Assembly (NCBI GenBank): GCA_903861235.1
Contig: CAIOTP010000331.1
Coordinates: 1 to 16,702 of the forward strand
DNA from: an uncultured bacterium
GTDB taxonomy: Bacteria; Planctomycetota; Phycisphaerae; Phycisphaerales; SM1A02
Length of the DNA stretch: 16,702 bases
Direction: 5' to 3'
Shown here: positions 6,576 to 13,679 of the stretch, one piece after another
Position numbering within the stretch: position 1 is the first letter of the stretch
Layout: each line of letters starts with the position of its first letter
The notes under the pieces: model-generated
Databases searched by the model: none
What the model was told of the DNA's origin: nothing
Seen by the model: the letters and a program-made list of their open reading frames with translations, nothing else
Translations under genes and position numbers: made by a program

Positions 6576-7949
6576 GTGGATCCCCTCCAGCCCGACGACG
6601 ATCGCGCCCAGAACCTGGCCGAGAAGGCTCGGGAACATTTCCACAAGGGCCGACTGAAGGAGGCGGAGGCCTGCCTCCGCGAGGCCATCGAGCTGGAGCC
6701 GGGACACGGCGTGCTTCGCATGCACCTGGGCATCACGCTGCAGGCGCAGGGGCGCACCGACGAGGCGCTCCGCTGCTTCGAGCTGGCCTCACGCCGCTCC
6801 CCGGACCAGCCGGAGCCCCGGCTGGCCGCGGCCGTGGCCGCCGCTTCGCTCGAACGTTGGTCGCTGTCGCTCAAGTGGGCCGAGGACGCCTGCCGCTGCA
6901 AGCCCGACCTGGACGGGGCGTGGGCGTGCCGCATCGAGTCGCTCCGGAGGCTGGGTCGCCGCGAGGACGCGAGCCTGGCGTTCTACATGTCGCAGCAGCA
7001 TGTCGAGCAGGGCCCCGCCTCGCTGCAGGCCATGTCGGAGGTCCTGCTGGAGGAAGGCAAGTCCGATCGCGCCGCCTGGTGCCTTCGCGAAGCGCTCCGT
7101 CTGGAGCCAGGACTGGCACGGGCCCGCATCCGCCTGGCGCAGCTGTCCGCCGACGGCGGCCAGTCCCATCGCGCCGTGGAACTGCTCACCGAGGAGGTCC
7201 GCAAGCACCCAGGGGATGTGGCCGCCTGGCTGGCCTTCGGCGACCTTCTGGTCCGCCTGCGCCGCTCGCCGGAAGCCGCGGAGAAGTACCGCCGCGCCAT
7301 CGAGCTCGATCCGGACAGCGCCGCCGCCCGGTGGCGACTGGGCACGCTGGCCCTGGCGTCACGCCGCCTGGAGGAAGCCTGCGCCGAGCTGGAGATGGCC
7401 GTGCGGCTGGACGAATCCAACCCGGCACCCCGCGTGGAACTGGCCCACGCACGGCTGGAACGAGGCGAATCCGCGGAGGCCGCGCGGCTGCTGGAGGTGC
7501 ACGCCGAGCGCACGCCTCCGGAGCAGGACGATCGGCTGCAGAACGCCCAGGCCGCCGCTTCCCTGGGCGAACTCATGCTCCGCGCCGGCCGACCCGCCTT
7601 GGCGGCACGCACGCTTTCGGCGGCGCTTCGATTCCCCGCCTGTGCCCGCGACGCCCAGGTCCTCCGCAAGCTCGCCCTGGCGCGCTACCGCGCGGGTGAT
7701 CTTCCCGCGGGCGACGACGCCAGCCGCCGCCTGCACCGGCTTCATCCTGCGGACCGCGCTGCCGCCTACAACCTGGCGCTTTCGGCCCTCCAGCGCGACC
7801 GCCTCGACGAGGCGGCCGAGTGGATCCGCACCGGACTTCGGTCGCATCGCAGCGACGGCGGGTTCCGGCGCCTGTGGCTTCGCCTCTGGCTTCGGCGCGC
7901 AGCATGCCTGGTCCAGCGCAACCGGCGGACTTCGGCGCCAGGCTCGTGA
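6576..7949 (+). CDS. Tetratricopeptide-repeat protein
   Basis: A 457-residue protein built almost entirely of TPR helical hairpins, which mediate protein-protein contacts. Clear repeat units include AREHFHKGRLKEAEACLREA, YRRAIELDPDSAAARWRLG and AEWIRTGLRSHRSDGG; about ten units can be laid end to end. No signal peptide or long hydrophobic span is present, so it is probably cytoplasmic. The last ~30 residues are different: basic and Trp/Leu-rich (RRLWLRLWLRRAACLVQ), possibly a membrane-surface or partner-binding tail. The start could be GTG 6570 or 6576; the latter is chosen because a -10 box ends six bases before it. It converges on rpsR with only nine bases between stops. The partner and process are unknown. 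Confidence 0.82.
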   Translation: MDPLQPDDDRAQNLAEKAREHFHKGRLKEAEACLREAIELEPGHGVLRMHLGITLQAQGRTDEALRCFELASRRSPDQPEPRLAAAVAAASLERWSLSLKWAEDACRCKPDLDGAWACRIESLRRLGRREDASLAFYMSQQHVEQGPASLQAMSEVLLEEGKSDRAAWCLREALRLEPGLARARIRLAQLSADGGQSHRAVELLTEEVRKHPGDVAAWLAFGDLLVRLRRSPEAAEKYRRAIELDPDSAAARWRLGTLALASRRLEEACAELEMAVRLDESNPAPRVELAHARLERGESAEAARLLEVHAERTPPEQDDRLQNAQAAASLGELMLRAGRPALAARTLSAALRFPACARDAQVLRKLALARYRAGDLPAGDDASRRLHRLHPADRAAAYNLALSALQRDRLDEAAEWIRTGLRSHRSDGGFRRLWLRLWLRRAACLVQRNRRTSAPGS

Positions 7950-7958
7950 GCCCGAGAG

Positions 7959-8174
7959 TCAGTTCGCGGCGTTCGTGAAGGGCAGCAGGGCCATGTGACG
8001 GGCCCGCTTGATGGCCGAAGCCAGCGTCTTCTGCTCGCTCGAGGAGAGCTGCAGTCGCTTGCGGCCAAGGATCTTGCCGTTGCCGGTCATCATGCGACGG
8101 AGCTCGTCGACGTTCTTGTAGTCGATCGGGCCCTTCATGGTGCGACGTTCGGCAGGAGAGGTGAACTGGGTCAT
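7959..8174 (-). CDS. rpsR: 30S ribosomal protein S18
   Basis: A small-subunit ribosomal protein that pairs with S6 on the platform of the 30S particle. The 71-residue sequence shows the family pattern PIDYKNVDELRRMM...GKILGRK...AIKRARHMALLPF. It has no cysteines, so it is the zinc-free form. The segment between GKI and AIKRARH (RLQLSSSEQKTL) departs from the usual TG..AKHQR pattern. The ATG at 8174 is preceded by AGGA at a 10-nt distance. It is not next to rpsF, ssb or rplI, its usual neighbours; instead it lies between a TPR gene and a phosphoesterase gene. A promoter and a leader hairpin are visible upstream. A second S18 gene elsewhere in the genome cannot be excluded. Confidence 0.95.
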   Translation of the reverse strand: MTQFTSPAERRTMKGPIDYKNVDELRRMMTGNGKILGRKRLQLSSSEQKTLASAIKRARHMALLPFTNAAN

Positions 8175-8205
8175 GGTGATGGCGTCCTGGATCTCGGGTT
8201 CGAGA

Positions 8206-8224
8206 GCCCCCGACGGCCGGGGGC
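8206..8224 (-). promoter_or_regulatory. Hairpin in the rpsR 5' leader
   Basis: On the rpsR strand, GCCCCCG and CGGGGGC form a perfect 7-bp stem around the 5-nt loop GCCGT. It lies 31-50 nt upstream of the start codon and inside the predicted leader. Known S6:S18-binding leaders expose a CCG triplet; the loop here contains CCG. Autoregulation is therefore possible but unproven. Confidence 0.4.
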
Positions 8225-8236
8225 GACGAGCCGGGT

Positions 8237-8265
8237 AGTGTAGCCGAAACCCGCCCCTGCCCCAA
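8237..8265 (-). promoter_or_regulatory. Candidate promoter of rpsR
   Basis: Reading on the minus strand: TTGGGG (8265-8260), a 17-bp spacer, TACACT (8242-8237). A transcript starting about 7 nt later would have a leader of ~55 nt containing the hairpin and the AGGA ribosome-binding site. The plus strand reads TAGTGT at the same place (8236-8241), a possible -10 for the divergent phosphoesterase gene. Confidence 0.55.
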
Positions 8266-8281
8266 CCGCACCCCCGCCTCC

Positions 8282-9064
8282 ATGCCCCTGATCCTTTCCG
8301 ACCTGCATCTGGGGCTCTCCCCCTTGGAAATCCGCGATCTGGAGCCGGTGCTGGACCTGGCGGACGAACTCTGGCTCAACGGCGATGCCGTGGAGACCCG
8401 GCACGCCCGCTATCGAGACCGGGGCCTCAGGCTCTGGGGCGATCTGCAGCGGACTTGCGCCCGCCGCGGCGTGACCATCCGCCGGCTGAGCGGGAACCAC
8501 GACCACGACGACGCCCTTCCCATGCACCTGGAGCTGGGCGAAGGCAGGATCCTGGTCACCCACGGCCACGCCTTCCTGCCGTGCATCGCCCCATGGTCGG
8601 TGTGGGCGGCCGAGGCGGAACGCAGGCACCGAGCGTGCCTTCAGGCCTTGCCTCCGAGCGAGCGAGACACCTTCCAGGCGGCACTGCTCGCCGCCGCAAG
8701 CGCGGCCGAGGCCGCGTGGAGCGATCCCACCCGCGAGCGACGCCTGCACGCGGCCGCCATGCTCACCCGACCGTGGGCCGTCATGGCCGTGCTCCGCACC
8801 TGGATGCGGTGGCCGGGCCTGGCCCACGCCTTCGTGGCACGGCACCGGCCCTCCGTCCGCCTGCTGATCAGCGGCCACTCGCACCGGCGGGGAGTGCACC
8901 GGTGCGGGAGCCTGGTGATCATGGACACCGGAAGCTTCAATCCTCCGGCCCGCGCCGCCGCCGTGCTGGTGCAGGAACGCCAGGCCTGCTGGATTCCGAT
9001 CACCCGGCGCGGTGGTCGTCACACGCCGGCGTCGGAGTCGCGTTGGATCCGGGTCAGCGTCTGA
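8282..9064 (+). CDS. Calcineurin-like metallophosphoesterase
   Basis: A 260-residue protein with all five metal-binding motifs of the family: SDLHLG (D7, H9), NGD (D35), GNHD (72-74), THGH (H94, H96) and GHSH (198-201). These bind two metal ions and hydrolyse phosphomonoester, diester or pyrophosphate bonds. The order of motifs recalls the LpxH/YbbF-like group, but an LpxH role is not claimed: the segment between THGH and GHSH (about 100-195) is long, Ala- and Arg-rich and unlike a known substrate pocket. No signal peptide is seen. The 5' leader is C-rich and lacks a ribosome-binding site. The 3' end overlaps the HMG-CoA lyase gene by 46 bp on the opposite strand. Substrate unknown. Confidence 0.85.
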   Translation: MPLILSDLHLGLSPLEIRDLEPVLDLADELWLNGDAVETRHARYRDRGLRLWGDLQRTCARRGVTIRRLSGNHDHDDALPMHLELGEGRILVTHGHAFLPCIAPWSVWAAEAERRHRACLQALPPSERDTFQAALLAAASAAEAAWSDPTRERRLHAAAMLTRPWAVMAVLRTWMRWPGLAHAFVARHRPSVRLLISGHSHRRGVHRCGSLVIMDTGSFNPPARAAAVLVQERQACWIPITRRGGRHTPASESRWIRVSV

Positions 9065-9900
9065 CGCATGCCCGCGCCCGCCGCCGCCACGGCCGCTGCA
9101 TCCACGCCGTGCGAAAGCCCCGCTCGATCGATGGCCGCGAGCAGCGCCTCCGTGGCCAGGTTGCCCGGCGCTCCGGGTGCGTACGGGCAGCCTCCCAACC
9201 CCGCCGCACTGCCGTCGAAGCTTCGCACACCCAGCCGCATGGCCCGCTCCGCGCAGGCCGCGGCCCGGCCGTGGGTGTCGTGCAGGTGCAGCGTGACCTC
9301 CGAAGGCCGGACCACCCGGGCACATCCTTCCAGCAGACGCTCGATGTCCGCCTCGCTCGCGGCTCCGATGGTGTCGCCCAGATCGACCTCGGTGCATCCC
9401 ATGGCCAGCAGTTCGGCGGCGACCGCGGCCACCGCCGAAGGCTCCACGGGGCCGTCGAACGGACACCGCACGACGCAGCTCACGTAGCCCCGCACGGGTA
9501 GGCCGGCCTGTCGTGCGGACCTGGCCACCGGCCGAAGGCGCTCCAGACACTCGGCGATCGACGCGTTCACGTTTCGGCGGCTGAAGCCCTCGCTGGCGCT
9601 CACGAAGACCGCCACCTTGTCGGCCTTGGCCGCCAGGGCGGATTCGAGCCCGCGCTCGTTGGGCACCAGCGCGGAGAGCAGCGTGCCGGGCCGCCGGCGC
9701 ACCCGCGCCATGACCTCCGCACCGTCGGCCAGCTGCGGCACCCAACGGGCGCTCACGAAGCTGGTCACCTCGACCTCCGGAAAGCCCGCGGCCACCAGCG
9801 CGTCCACGAAGGCCACCTTCGCCTCCACGGGCACCAGCGCCTTCTCGTTCTGAAGGCCGTCGCGAGGCCCGACCTCGGTCACCCGCACCGGGCCGCTCAC
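9019..9900 (-). CDS. Hydroxymethylglutaryl-CoA lyase
   Basis: Cleaves 3-hydroxy-3-methylglutaryl-CoA to acetoacetate and acetyl-CoA, the last step of leucine breakdown. The 293-residue length is normal. Family hallmarks are VGPRDGLQNE (10-19, with the catalytic Arg-Asp), SFVSARWVPQLAD (47-59), GYVSCVVRCPF (138-148), MGCTEVDLGDTIG (167-179), the metal-binding LHLHDTHG (H205, H207) and AGLGGCPYAPGAPGNLATE with the catalytic Cys238. It starts with a GTG at 9900 that overlaps the TGA of a 41-codon gene (GTGA), so translation is probably coupled. No other leucine or mevalonate pathway gene is in the window. The 3' end overlaps the phosphoesterase gene in antisense. Related DRE-TIM lyases/synthases are less likely given the GGCPYA signature. 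Confidence 0.93.
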   Translation of the reverse strand: MSGPVRVTEVGPRDGLQNEKALVPVEAKVAFVDALVAAGFPEVEVTSFVSARWVPQLADGAEVMARVRRRPGTLLSALVPNERGLESALAAKADKVAVFVSASEGFSRRNVNASIAECLERLRPVARSARQAGLPVRGYVSCVVRCPFDGPVEPSAVAAVAAELLAMGCTEVDLGDTIGAASEADIERLLEGCARVVRPSEVTLHLHDTHGRAAACAERAMRLGVRSFDGSAAGLGGCPYAPGAPGNLATEALLAAIDRAGLSHGVDAAAVAAAGAGMRQTLTRIQRDSDAGV

Positions 9901-10022
9901 CGGCGGCCTCCCTCGCGTTCTTCACGGAACGCTCGGCGAAGCAGCAGCACCACGGCCCCCAGCACCACGAGCGTGAGCACCGCGGCCGCTCCGAACAGGA
10001 TGAACTCCGGCTCCACGCTCAT
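9897..10022 (-). CDS. Small single-span membrane protein (41 residues)
   Basis: A short gene fitted exactly between two others: its ATG (10022) overlaps the TGA of the ygfZ-like gene (ATGA) and its TGA (9899-9897) overlaps the GTG of the HMG-CoA lyase gene. The product starts MSVEPEFILFG, has one hydrophobic stretch of ~20 residues (about 8-28, rich in Val, Leu and Ala) and ends in a basic tail (LRRAFREEREGGRR). The positive-inside rule predicts the N-terminus outside and the C-terminus in the cytoplasm. No family was recognised. The double overlap and the classic anchor-plus-basic-tail layout argue it is translated. It could be a stabilising subunit or recruit a neighbour to the membrane, but there is no direct clue to function. 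Confidence 0.72.
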   Translation of the reverse strand: MSVEPEFILFGAAAVLTLVVLGAVVLLLRRAFREEREGGRR

Positions 10023-11230
10023 GCCTCGCCCCCGGGCAGGAAACGAAGTCGCGGCTGCACCACCGCCGTGGCCCAGTCCCCCTCCGCCGCCACCCGCAGA
10101 CGCGTGCCCGGCTCACCGGCGGCGTAGCGGACCATGGCGAAGCCCACGCACGCGCTGCCCAGCATGGGCGCCGGCGAGCTGCTGGTGATGGTTCCCAGCG
10201 GCTCCCCCTCCGGCGAGGTCACCTCCGCCCCCGACACCGGCAGGCGGTCCTCCTCCATCCGCACCGCCACCAGACGCTGCTTGGGCTTGCCCAGGCTCTC
10301 CATCCGCGCCACCACCTCCTGTCCCAGGTAGCAGCCCTTGCGGAAGCTCACGCGCCGCGCGAGCAGGCCGGTCTCGTGCGGCAGCGCCTCGCGGCCGAAG
10401 TCCACCAGGAAGAGCGGCGTGCCCGCCTCGATGCGAGCCACGTTCCACGCGTGCCAACCGACCGGCCGCACGGGTGAACCCAGTTCGGCGCCGGCGCGAA
10501 GCAGCGCCTCGAACACCGTCTCCAGTCGGTCCGGCGCCACGAACGCCTCCACCCCGGGCACGCCGGCCTGGTCGCGGCGGACCAGCCAGGCGTCCGCACC
10601 GCCCACGCTCGCCTGGACACAAGCCAGATCGGTGGCCAGCGAGCCGGCCGTCATGCCGCAGGCAAGAAGCAGCGGAATGGCGGCCGCGCCGTGGAGCGCC
10701 ATCCTGCCCCAGGCCTGGCTGGCGTCGCTCACGCGACAGTCCTCGGAGAAGATGAAGTCGGTCAGTTCCTTCGCCGCCGGGCCTGCGGCGAACCGGTCCA
10801 CGTCAACCAGCATGCGGTCGCCGAACTCGGCCAGCAGCAGGTCCGCCTGCACACGCCCCTTGCGGTTGAGCCAGAAGCTCTCGCGAGCCATGCCGGGCTT
10901 CATGTCCTTCAGGTCCTGCGTGACCATCCGCTGCAGGAAGCCCAACCGATCCGCCCCCTCCAGCAGCAGCGTGCCGCGGTGCACGCCATCCAGCAGGCCG
11001 CAGCCACGCCGCATGGCCGCGTACTCGGCGGCGGGAGAGCCCAGGTCCGCCGCGATCTCCACGCACGCGTCGGCGGTCTCCGGCCCGTAGGGCATCCACG
11101 CCACGGCGGGCCGCAGCGGCGAGGTGACCCCCGCGTCGGGACGGGCAGCGGCCGTCACCGCCGCCTGGAGCCGGGCGGACTCCCGCTCCACGCAGCGCTC
11201 CAGTGCGGACTTGAGCGGCGAAGGCTTCAC
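10019..11230 (-). CDS. ygfZ: YgfZ/GcvT-like folate-binding protein, Fe-S cluster related
   Basis: YgfZ (IBA57 in mitochondria) is a tetrahydrofolate-binding protein that helps assemble or repair iron-sulfur clusters; in E. coli its loss lowers the activity of Fe-S enzymes including MiaB. The 403-residue product has the GcvT-like fold pattern in its N-terminal half (GCGLLDGVHRGTLLLEGADRL, 76-96, with QRMVTQDL following) and, decisively, the YgfZ signature KGCYLGQEVVARMES at 298-312 containing the conserved Cys. The N-terminal ~45 residues are longer than in the typical protein. The start is a GTG at 11230 preceded, seven bases away, by a TACCAT -10-like box. It follows murG by 40 bp and overlaps the next small gene by ATGA. 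An aminomethyltransferase (GcvT) role is unlikely because of the KGCYxGQE motif. Confidence 0.87.
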   Translation of the reverse strand: MKPSPLKSALERCVERESARLQAAVTAAARPDAGVTSPLRPAVAWMPYGPETADACVEIAADLGSPAAEYAAMRRGCGLLDGVHRGTLLLEGADRLGFLQRMVTQDLKDMKPGMARESFWLNRKGRVQADLLLAEFGDRMLVDVDRFAAGPAAKELTDFIFSEDCRVSDASQAWGRMALHGAAAIPLLLACGMTAGSLATDLACVQASVGGADAWLVRRDQAGVPGVEAFVAPDRLETVFEALLRAGAELGSPVRPVGWHAWNVARIEAGTPLFLVDFGREALPHETGLLARRVSFRKGCYLGQEVVARMESLGKPKQRLVAVRMEEDRLPVSGAEVTSPEGEPLGTITSSSPAPMLGSACVGFAMVRYAAGEPGTRLRVAAEGDWATAVVQPRLRFLPGGEA

Positions 11231-11243
11231 GGCGTCGATGGTA
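11231..11243 (-). promoter_or_regulatory. Candidate leaderless promoter -10 for the ygfZ-like gene
   Basis: TACCAT (11243-11238 on the minus strand), a 7-base gap (cgacgcc) and the GTG start. It lies in the 40-bp gap after murG. No good -35 box was seen. It may give the ygfZ-small protein-lyase trio its own transcription. Confidence 0.45.
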
Positions 11244-11270
11244 CGCGCGGCGGAGGCTGGCGCGGCACGC

Positions 11271-12398
11271 TCAGCCCACGGGCAGCAGGAGCATGCGGGC
11301 GATCTCCATGGCCGCGTCCACGCGGGGTCGGGCCGCGAGCGCCGCGTGCATGCGGTCCCGCGAGGGCCCGTCGCTCAGCAGGCTCTCGAGCAGCCGACCC
11401 ATCACCGGCATGTTGGCCTCGGGATCGATCGCGTCCAGTGCAATGGCGGCGGCACCGGCCTCCACCAGCGCCCGAGCGTTCTCACGCTGGTGCAGGTCGC
11501 GGTGATAGGGATACGGCACGAAGAGACACGGCACGCGGTTGATCTCCGCTTCGGCCACGCTGTTGGCCCCGGCGCGGGTGAGCGCCACGTCCGAGGCTCC
11601 CCACGCCAGACCCATGCGGTGCAGGAAAGGCAACACCTTGGCCTGCACACCCGCACGCCCGTATCGGTCGCGAAGCGTCTGCAGGTCCGCCTCCGGCATG
11701 GAGCCGGCCAGATGAAGCACCTGCCAGCCCCGCAGCAGCGAACCCATGACCTCCGCGAAGTGCGGCACGAAGCGATTGAGCGAGGTCGCCCCCTGCGACG
11801 CACCCGTGACCAGCAGCGTGTGCCGCGTCGGCTCCAGTCCCAGTTCCACACGGCAGCGGGCCGGATCGCCGGGCGCGATCGCGCTGCGACGCACCGGGAA
11901 GCCCAGCACACGTCCATCCCAGCCCGGAAGGCCGGTGGCCGGCACGGCGCTCCACACCCGCTGCGCCCAGCGGGCCACCGAGCGGTTGGCTCGTCCCGGC
12001 GTGGCGTCCAGGTTGATCAGCGTCACGGGAACGCCCAGGACGCGCGCCTGGCGCACCACGGGCGCGGACACGAAGCCTCCCAGACTCACCACCTGGCCCA
12101 CGTTCCAGCGTCGCATGCACGCCTGCGCCCGCGACGCCGTGGCGAACCAGCCTCGAAGAAACCGCGCCGCCTTCAGCGGATGCAGCGAAGGCGGCCTCGC
12201 AGGCATGGGCTCGAAGCGTGCGCCGGCCTCGCGAAGCATGAGCGCGTCGACCGATCGGTCGCTGCAGAGGAACAGCGCATCTCGGGCAGGGTCGATCTCC
12301 AGCAGTCGCTCGGCGATCGCCAGACCCGGGCTCAGGTGCCCGCCGGAGCCGCCGCCTGCGAAGGCGATCCCCCGGCCTGCTGGATCGGAAGCGGCCAT
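11271..12398 (-). CDS. murG: UDP-GlcNAc:undecaprenyl-P-P-MurNAc-pentapeptide GlcNAc transferase
   Basis: MurG adds GlcNAc to lipid I to make lipid II, the final cytoplasmic step of peptidoglycan precursor synthesis, at the inner face of the membrane. The 375-residue product has the glycine-rich N-terminal motif GGGSGGHLSPGLAIAE (15-30, with the conserved His) and the family's C-terminal UDP-GlcNAc-binding region LTRAGANSVAEAEINRVP followed by HQRENARALVEAGAA. The ATG at 12398 is chosen because it starts just before the first motif and only four bases after the ftsW stop; a longer frame to 12476 adds 26 Arg/Ser-rich residues and would run into ftsW. In many bacteria murC follows; here a ygfZ-like gene does. 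Confidence 0.93.
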   Translation of the reverse strand: MAASDPAGRGIAFAGGGSGGHLSPGLAIAERLLEIDPARDALFLCSDRSVDALMLREAGARFEPMPARPPSLHPLKAARFLRGWFATASRAQACMRRWNVGQVVSLGGFVSAPVVRQARVLGVPVTLINLDATPGRANRSVARWAQRVWSAVPATGLPGWDGRVLGFPVRRSAIAPGDPARCRVELGLEPTRHTLLVTGASQGATSLNRFVPHFAEVMGSLLRGWQVLHLAGSMPEADLQTLRDRYGRAGVQAKVLPFLHRMGLAWGASDVALTRAGANSVAEAEINRVPCLFVPYPYHRDLHQRENARALVEAGAAAIALDAIDPEANMPVMGRLLESLLSDGPSRDRMHAALAARPRVDAAMEIARMLLLPVG

Positions 12399-12402
12399 GG
12401 GC

Positions 12403-13617
12403 TCAGGCCGGCTGCGCGCCGCCGTCGGGCTCCGCCTCCAGCTCGCCCGAGAGCTGCAGTGCCCGCCGCCGCGCATCGGAGACCCTCGCGATCGAGGCCA
12501 TCATGCCCAGGCTCAACGCGGTCAGGATCCAACCGGTGCCGCCTCGTGAGATCAAGGGCAGCGCAATGCCCTTGGTGGGCGCCAGACCCGTGACCACCGC
12601 CACGTTGATCAGCGCCTGCGTGGTGACCGTGAGCGTGAAGCCCAACGCCACCAGCGACTCGAAGTTGGTGGTCAGCGGCACCACCCTGCGCGAGCCGTCC
12701 GCATCCGCGACCTTGGCGGTGCTGGTCGCGATCGCCAGTCCCGTCAACGACAGCAGCACGAAGAGCGCCACGATGCACGCGGCGCCCGCAAGTCCCAGTT
12801 CCTCGCAGGCGATGGCGTAGATGAAGTCGGTGGTCGCCTCGGGCAGGTAGCCGAACTTCTGGATGCCGTTGCCCAGACCACGACCCGGGAGCCCGCCCCC
12901 ACTGATCGCCGCCATGCTCTGGATCACGTGGTAGCCCTTGCCCTGCGCATCCTTCAGCGGATCCAGGAACGCCTCGATGCGGTTCATGCGGTACGGGCTG
13001 GTCACCACCAGGGCCACGAAGGCAAGGCCTGCGGCCGGCAGCAGCATGCCCACCTGCCAGAACCGCACGCCGGCGGCCACCAGCATGATCAGGGCCACCA
13101 CCATGATCAGGACCGCCGTGCCCAGGTCCTCCAAAGCCACCAGTCCCGCCACCACGCTCACCAGCGCCAGCGGCGGCAGCAGGCCACGCGTGAAGCTGCC
13201 CAGCGCTCCCGACCTTCGGCAGCAGTGCCAGGCGACCAGCAGCGGCATGCCCCACTTGGCCAGCTCGCTCGGCTGCAGGCCCACACCGCCCACGGAGATC
13301 CAGCGCTTCGCGCCATTCACTTCCTTGCCCACCCCAGGCACATGCACCAGCAGCAGCCCCACGAAGATGGCCGCCAGCAGCCACGGCATGGGGCTGCTCC
13401 AGCCGCGTCGCGTGAACAGGCCCTCCACCCGCACGCGGGTGCCCAGCCAGAGGGCCACGACGGCCGCCACCGCGAACCAGGTGTGACGACCCAGCAGCAA
13501 CGACTCGACCGTGGTGGTGCCTCCACCGGCGCTGGTCAGGCTGGCGCTGTTGACCAGCACCGTGCCCGTGACCAGCAACGCGACCACGAGGAAGATCAGG
13601 CCCTGACCTGGACGCAT
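12403..13617 (-). CDS. ftsW: SEDS-family peptidoglycan polymerase FtsW
   Basis: A polytopic membrane protein that polymerises lipid II into glycan strands at the division septum with a class B PBP. The 404 residues contain about ten hydrophobic spans. SEDS signatures are NGAKRWISVGGVGLQPSELAK (101-121), GNGIQKFGYLPEATTDFIYA with the catalytic Asp264, and PTKGIALPLISRGGTG (347-362; the family usually has ISYGGSS, so Arg replaces Tyr). A polar loop at about 301-316 is longer than usual. FtsW is preferred over RodA because murG follows four bases downstream, as in division/cell-wall clusters. The ATG at 13617 places the first span at residues 6-23. No Shine-Dalgarno is evident. Upstream it shares a 34-nt block and GAAACGAT with murA. 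Confidence 0.92.
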   Translation of the reverse strand: MRPGQGLIFLVVALLVTGTVLVNSASLTSAGGGTTTVESLLLGRHTWFAVAAVVALWLGTRVRVEGLFTRRGWSSPMPWLLAAIFVGLLLVHVPGVGKEVNGAKRWISVGGVGLQPSELAKWGMPLLVAWHCCRRSGALGSFTRGLLPPLALVSVVAGLVALEDLGTAVLIMVVALIMLVAAGVRFWQVGMLLPAAGLAFVALVVTSPYRMNRIEAFLDPLKDAQGKGYHVIQSMAAISGGGLPGRGLGNGIQKFGYLPEATTDFIYAIACEELGLAGAACIVALFVLLSLTGLAIATSTAKVADADGSRRVVPLTTNFESLVALGFTLTVTTQALINVAVVTGLAPTKGIALPLISRGGTGWILTALSLGMMASIARVSDARRRALQLSGELEAEPDGGAQPA

Positions 13618-13620
13618 GGG

Positions 13621-13628
13621 ATCGTTTC
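13621..13628 (-). promoter_or_regulatory. 8-mer GAAACGAT upstream of ftsW (also at murA)
   Basis: On the minus strand GAAACGAT ends three bases before the ftsW ATG and directly abuts the end of the shared 34-nt block. The murA copy at 5403-5410 is separated from its block by 28 bases. Confidence 0.4.
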
Positions 13629-13661
13629 ATCGGCCGGCATGTCCCGGAATCGGCAAAATCG
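13628..13661 (-). promoter_or_regulatory. 34-nt block shared with the murA-FNR intergenic region (copy 2)
   Basis: In the ftsW direction: CGATTTTGCCG (13661-13651), six bases, then GGACATGCCGGCCGATG (13644-13628). It matches the murA copy in order, orientation and overall length. It sits between the divergent starts of ftsW and miaB and would fall in the ftsW leader if the TACGGT box at 13685-13680 is its -10. Confidence 0.6.
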
Positions 13662-13679
13662 GCCTTCGCAGGGTCGGAA

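Noticed and set aside
8171..9925. 584-codon open frame on the minus strand
   Set aside because: Low-complexity Arg/Gly/Ala composition; it lies across the phosphoesterase and HMG-CoA lyase genes in the wrong frames.
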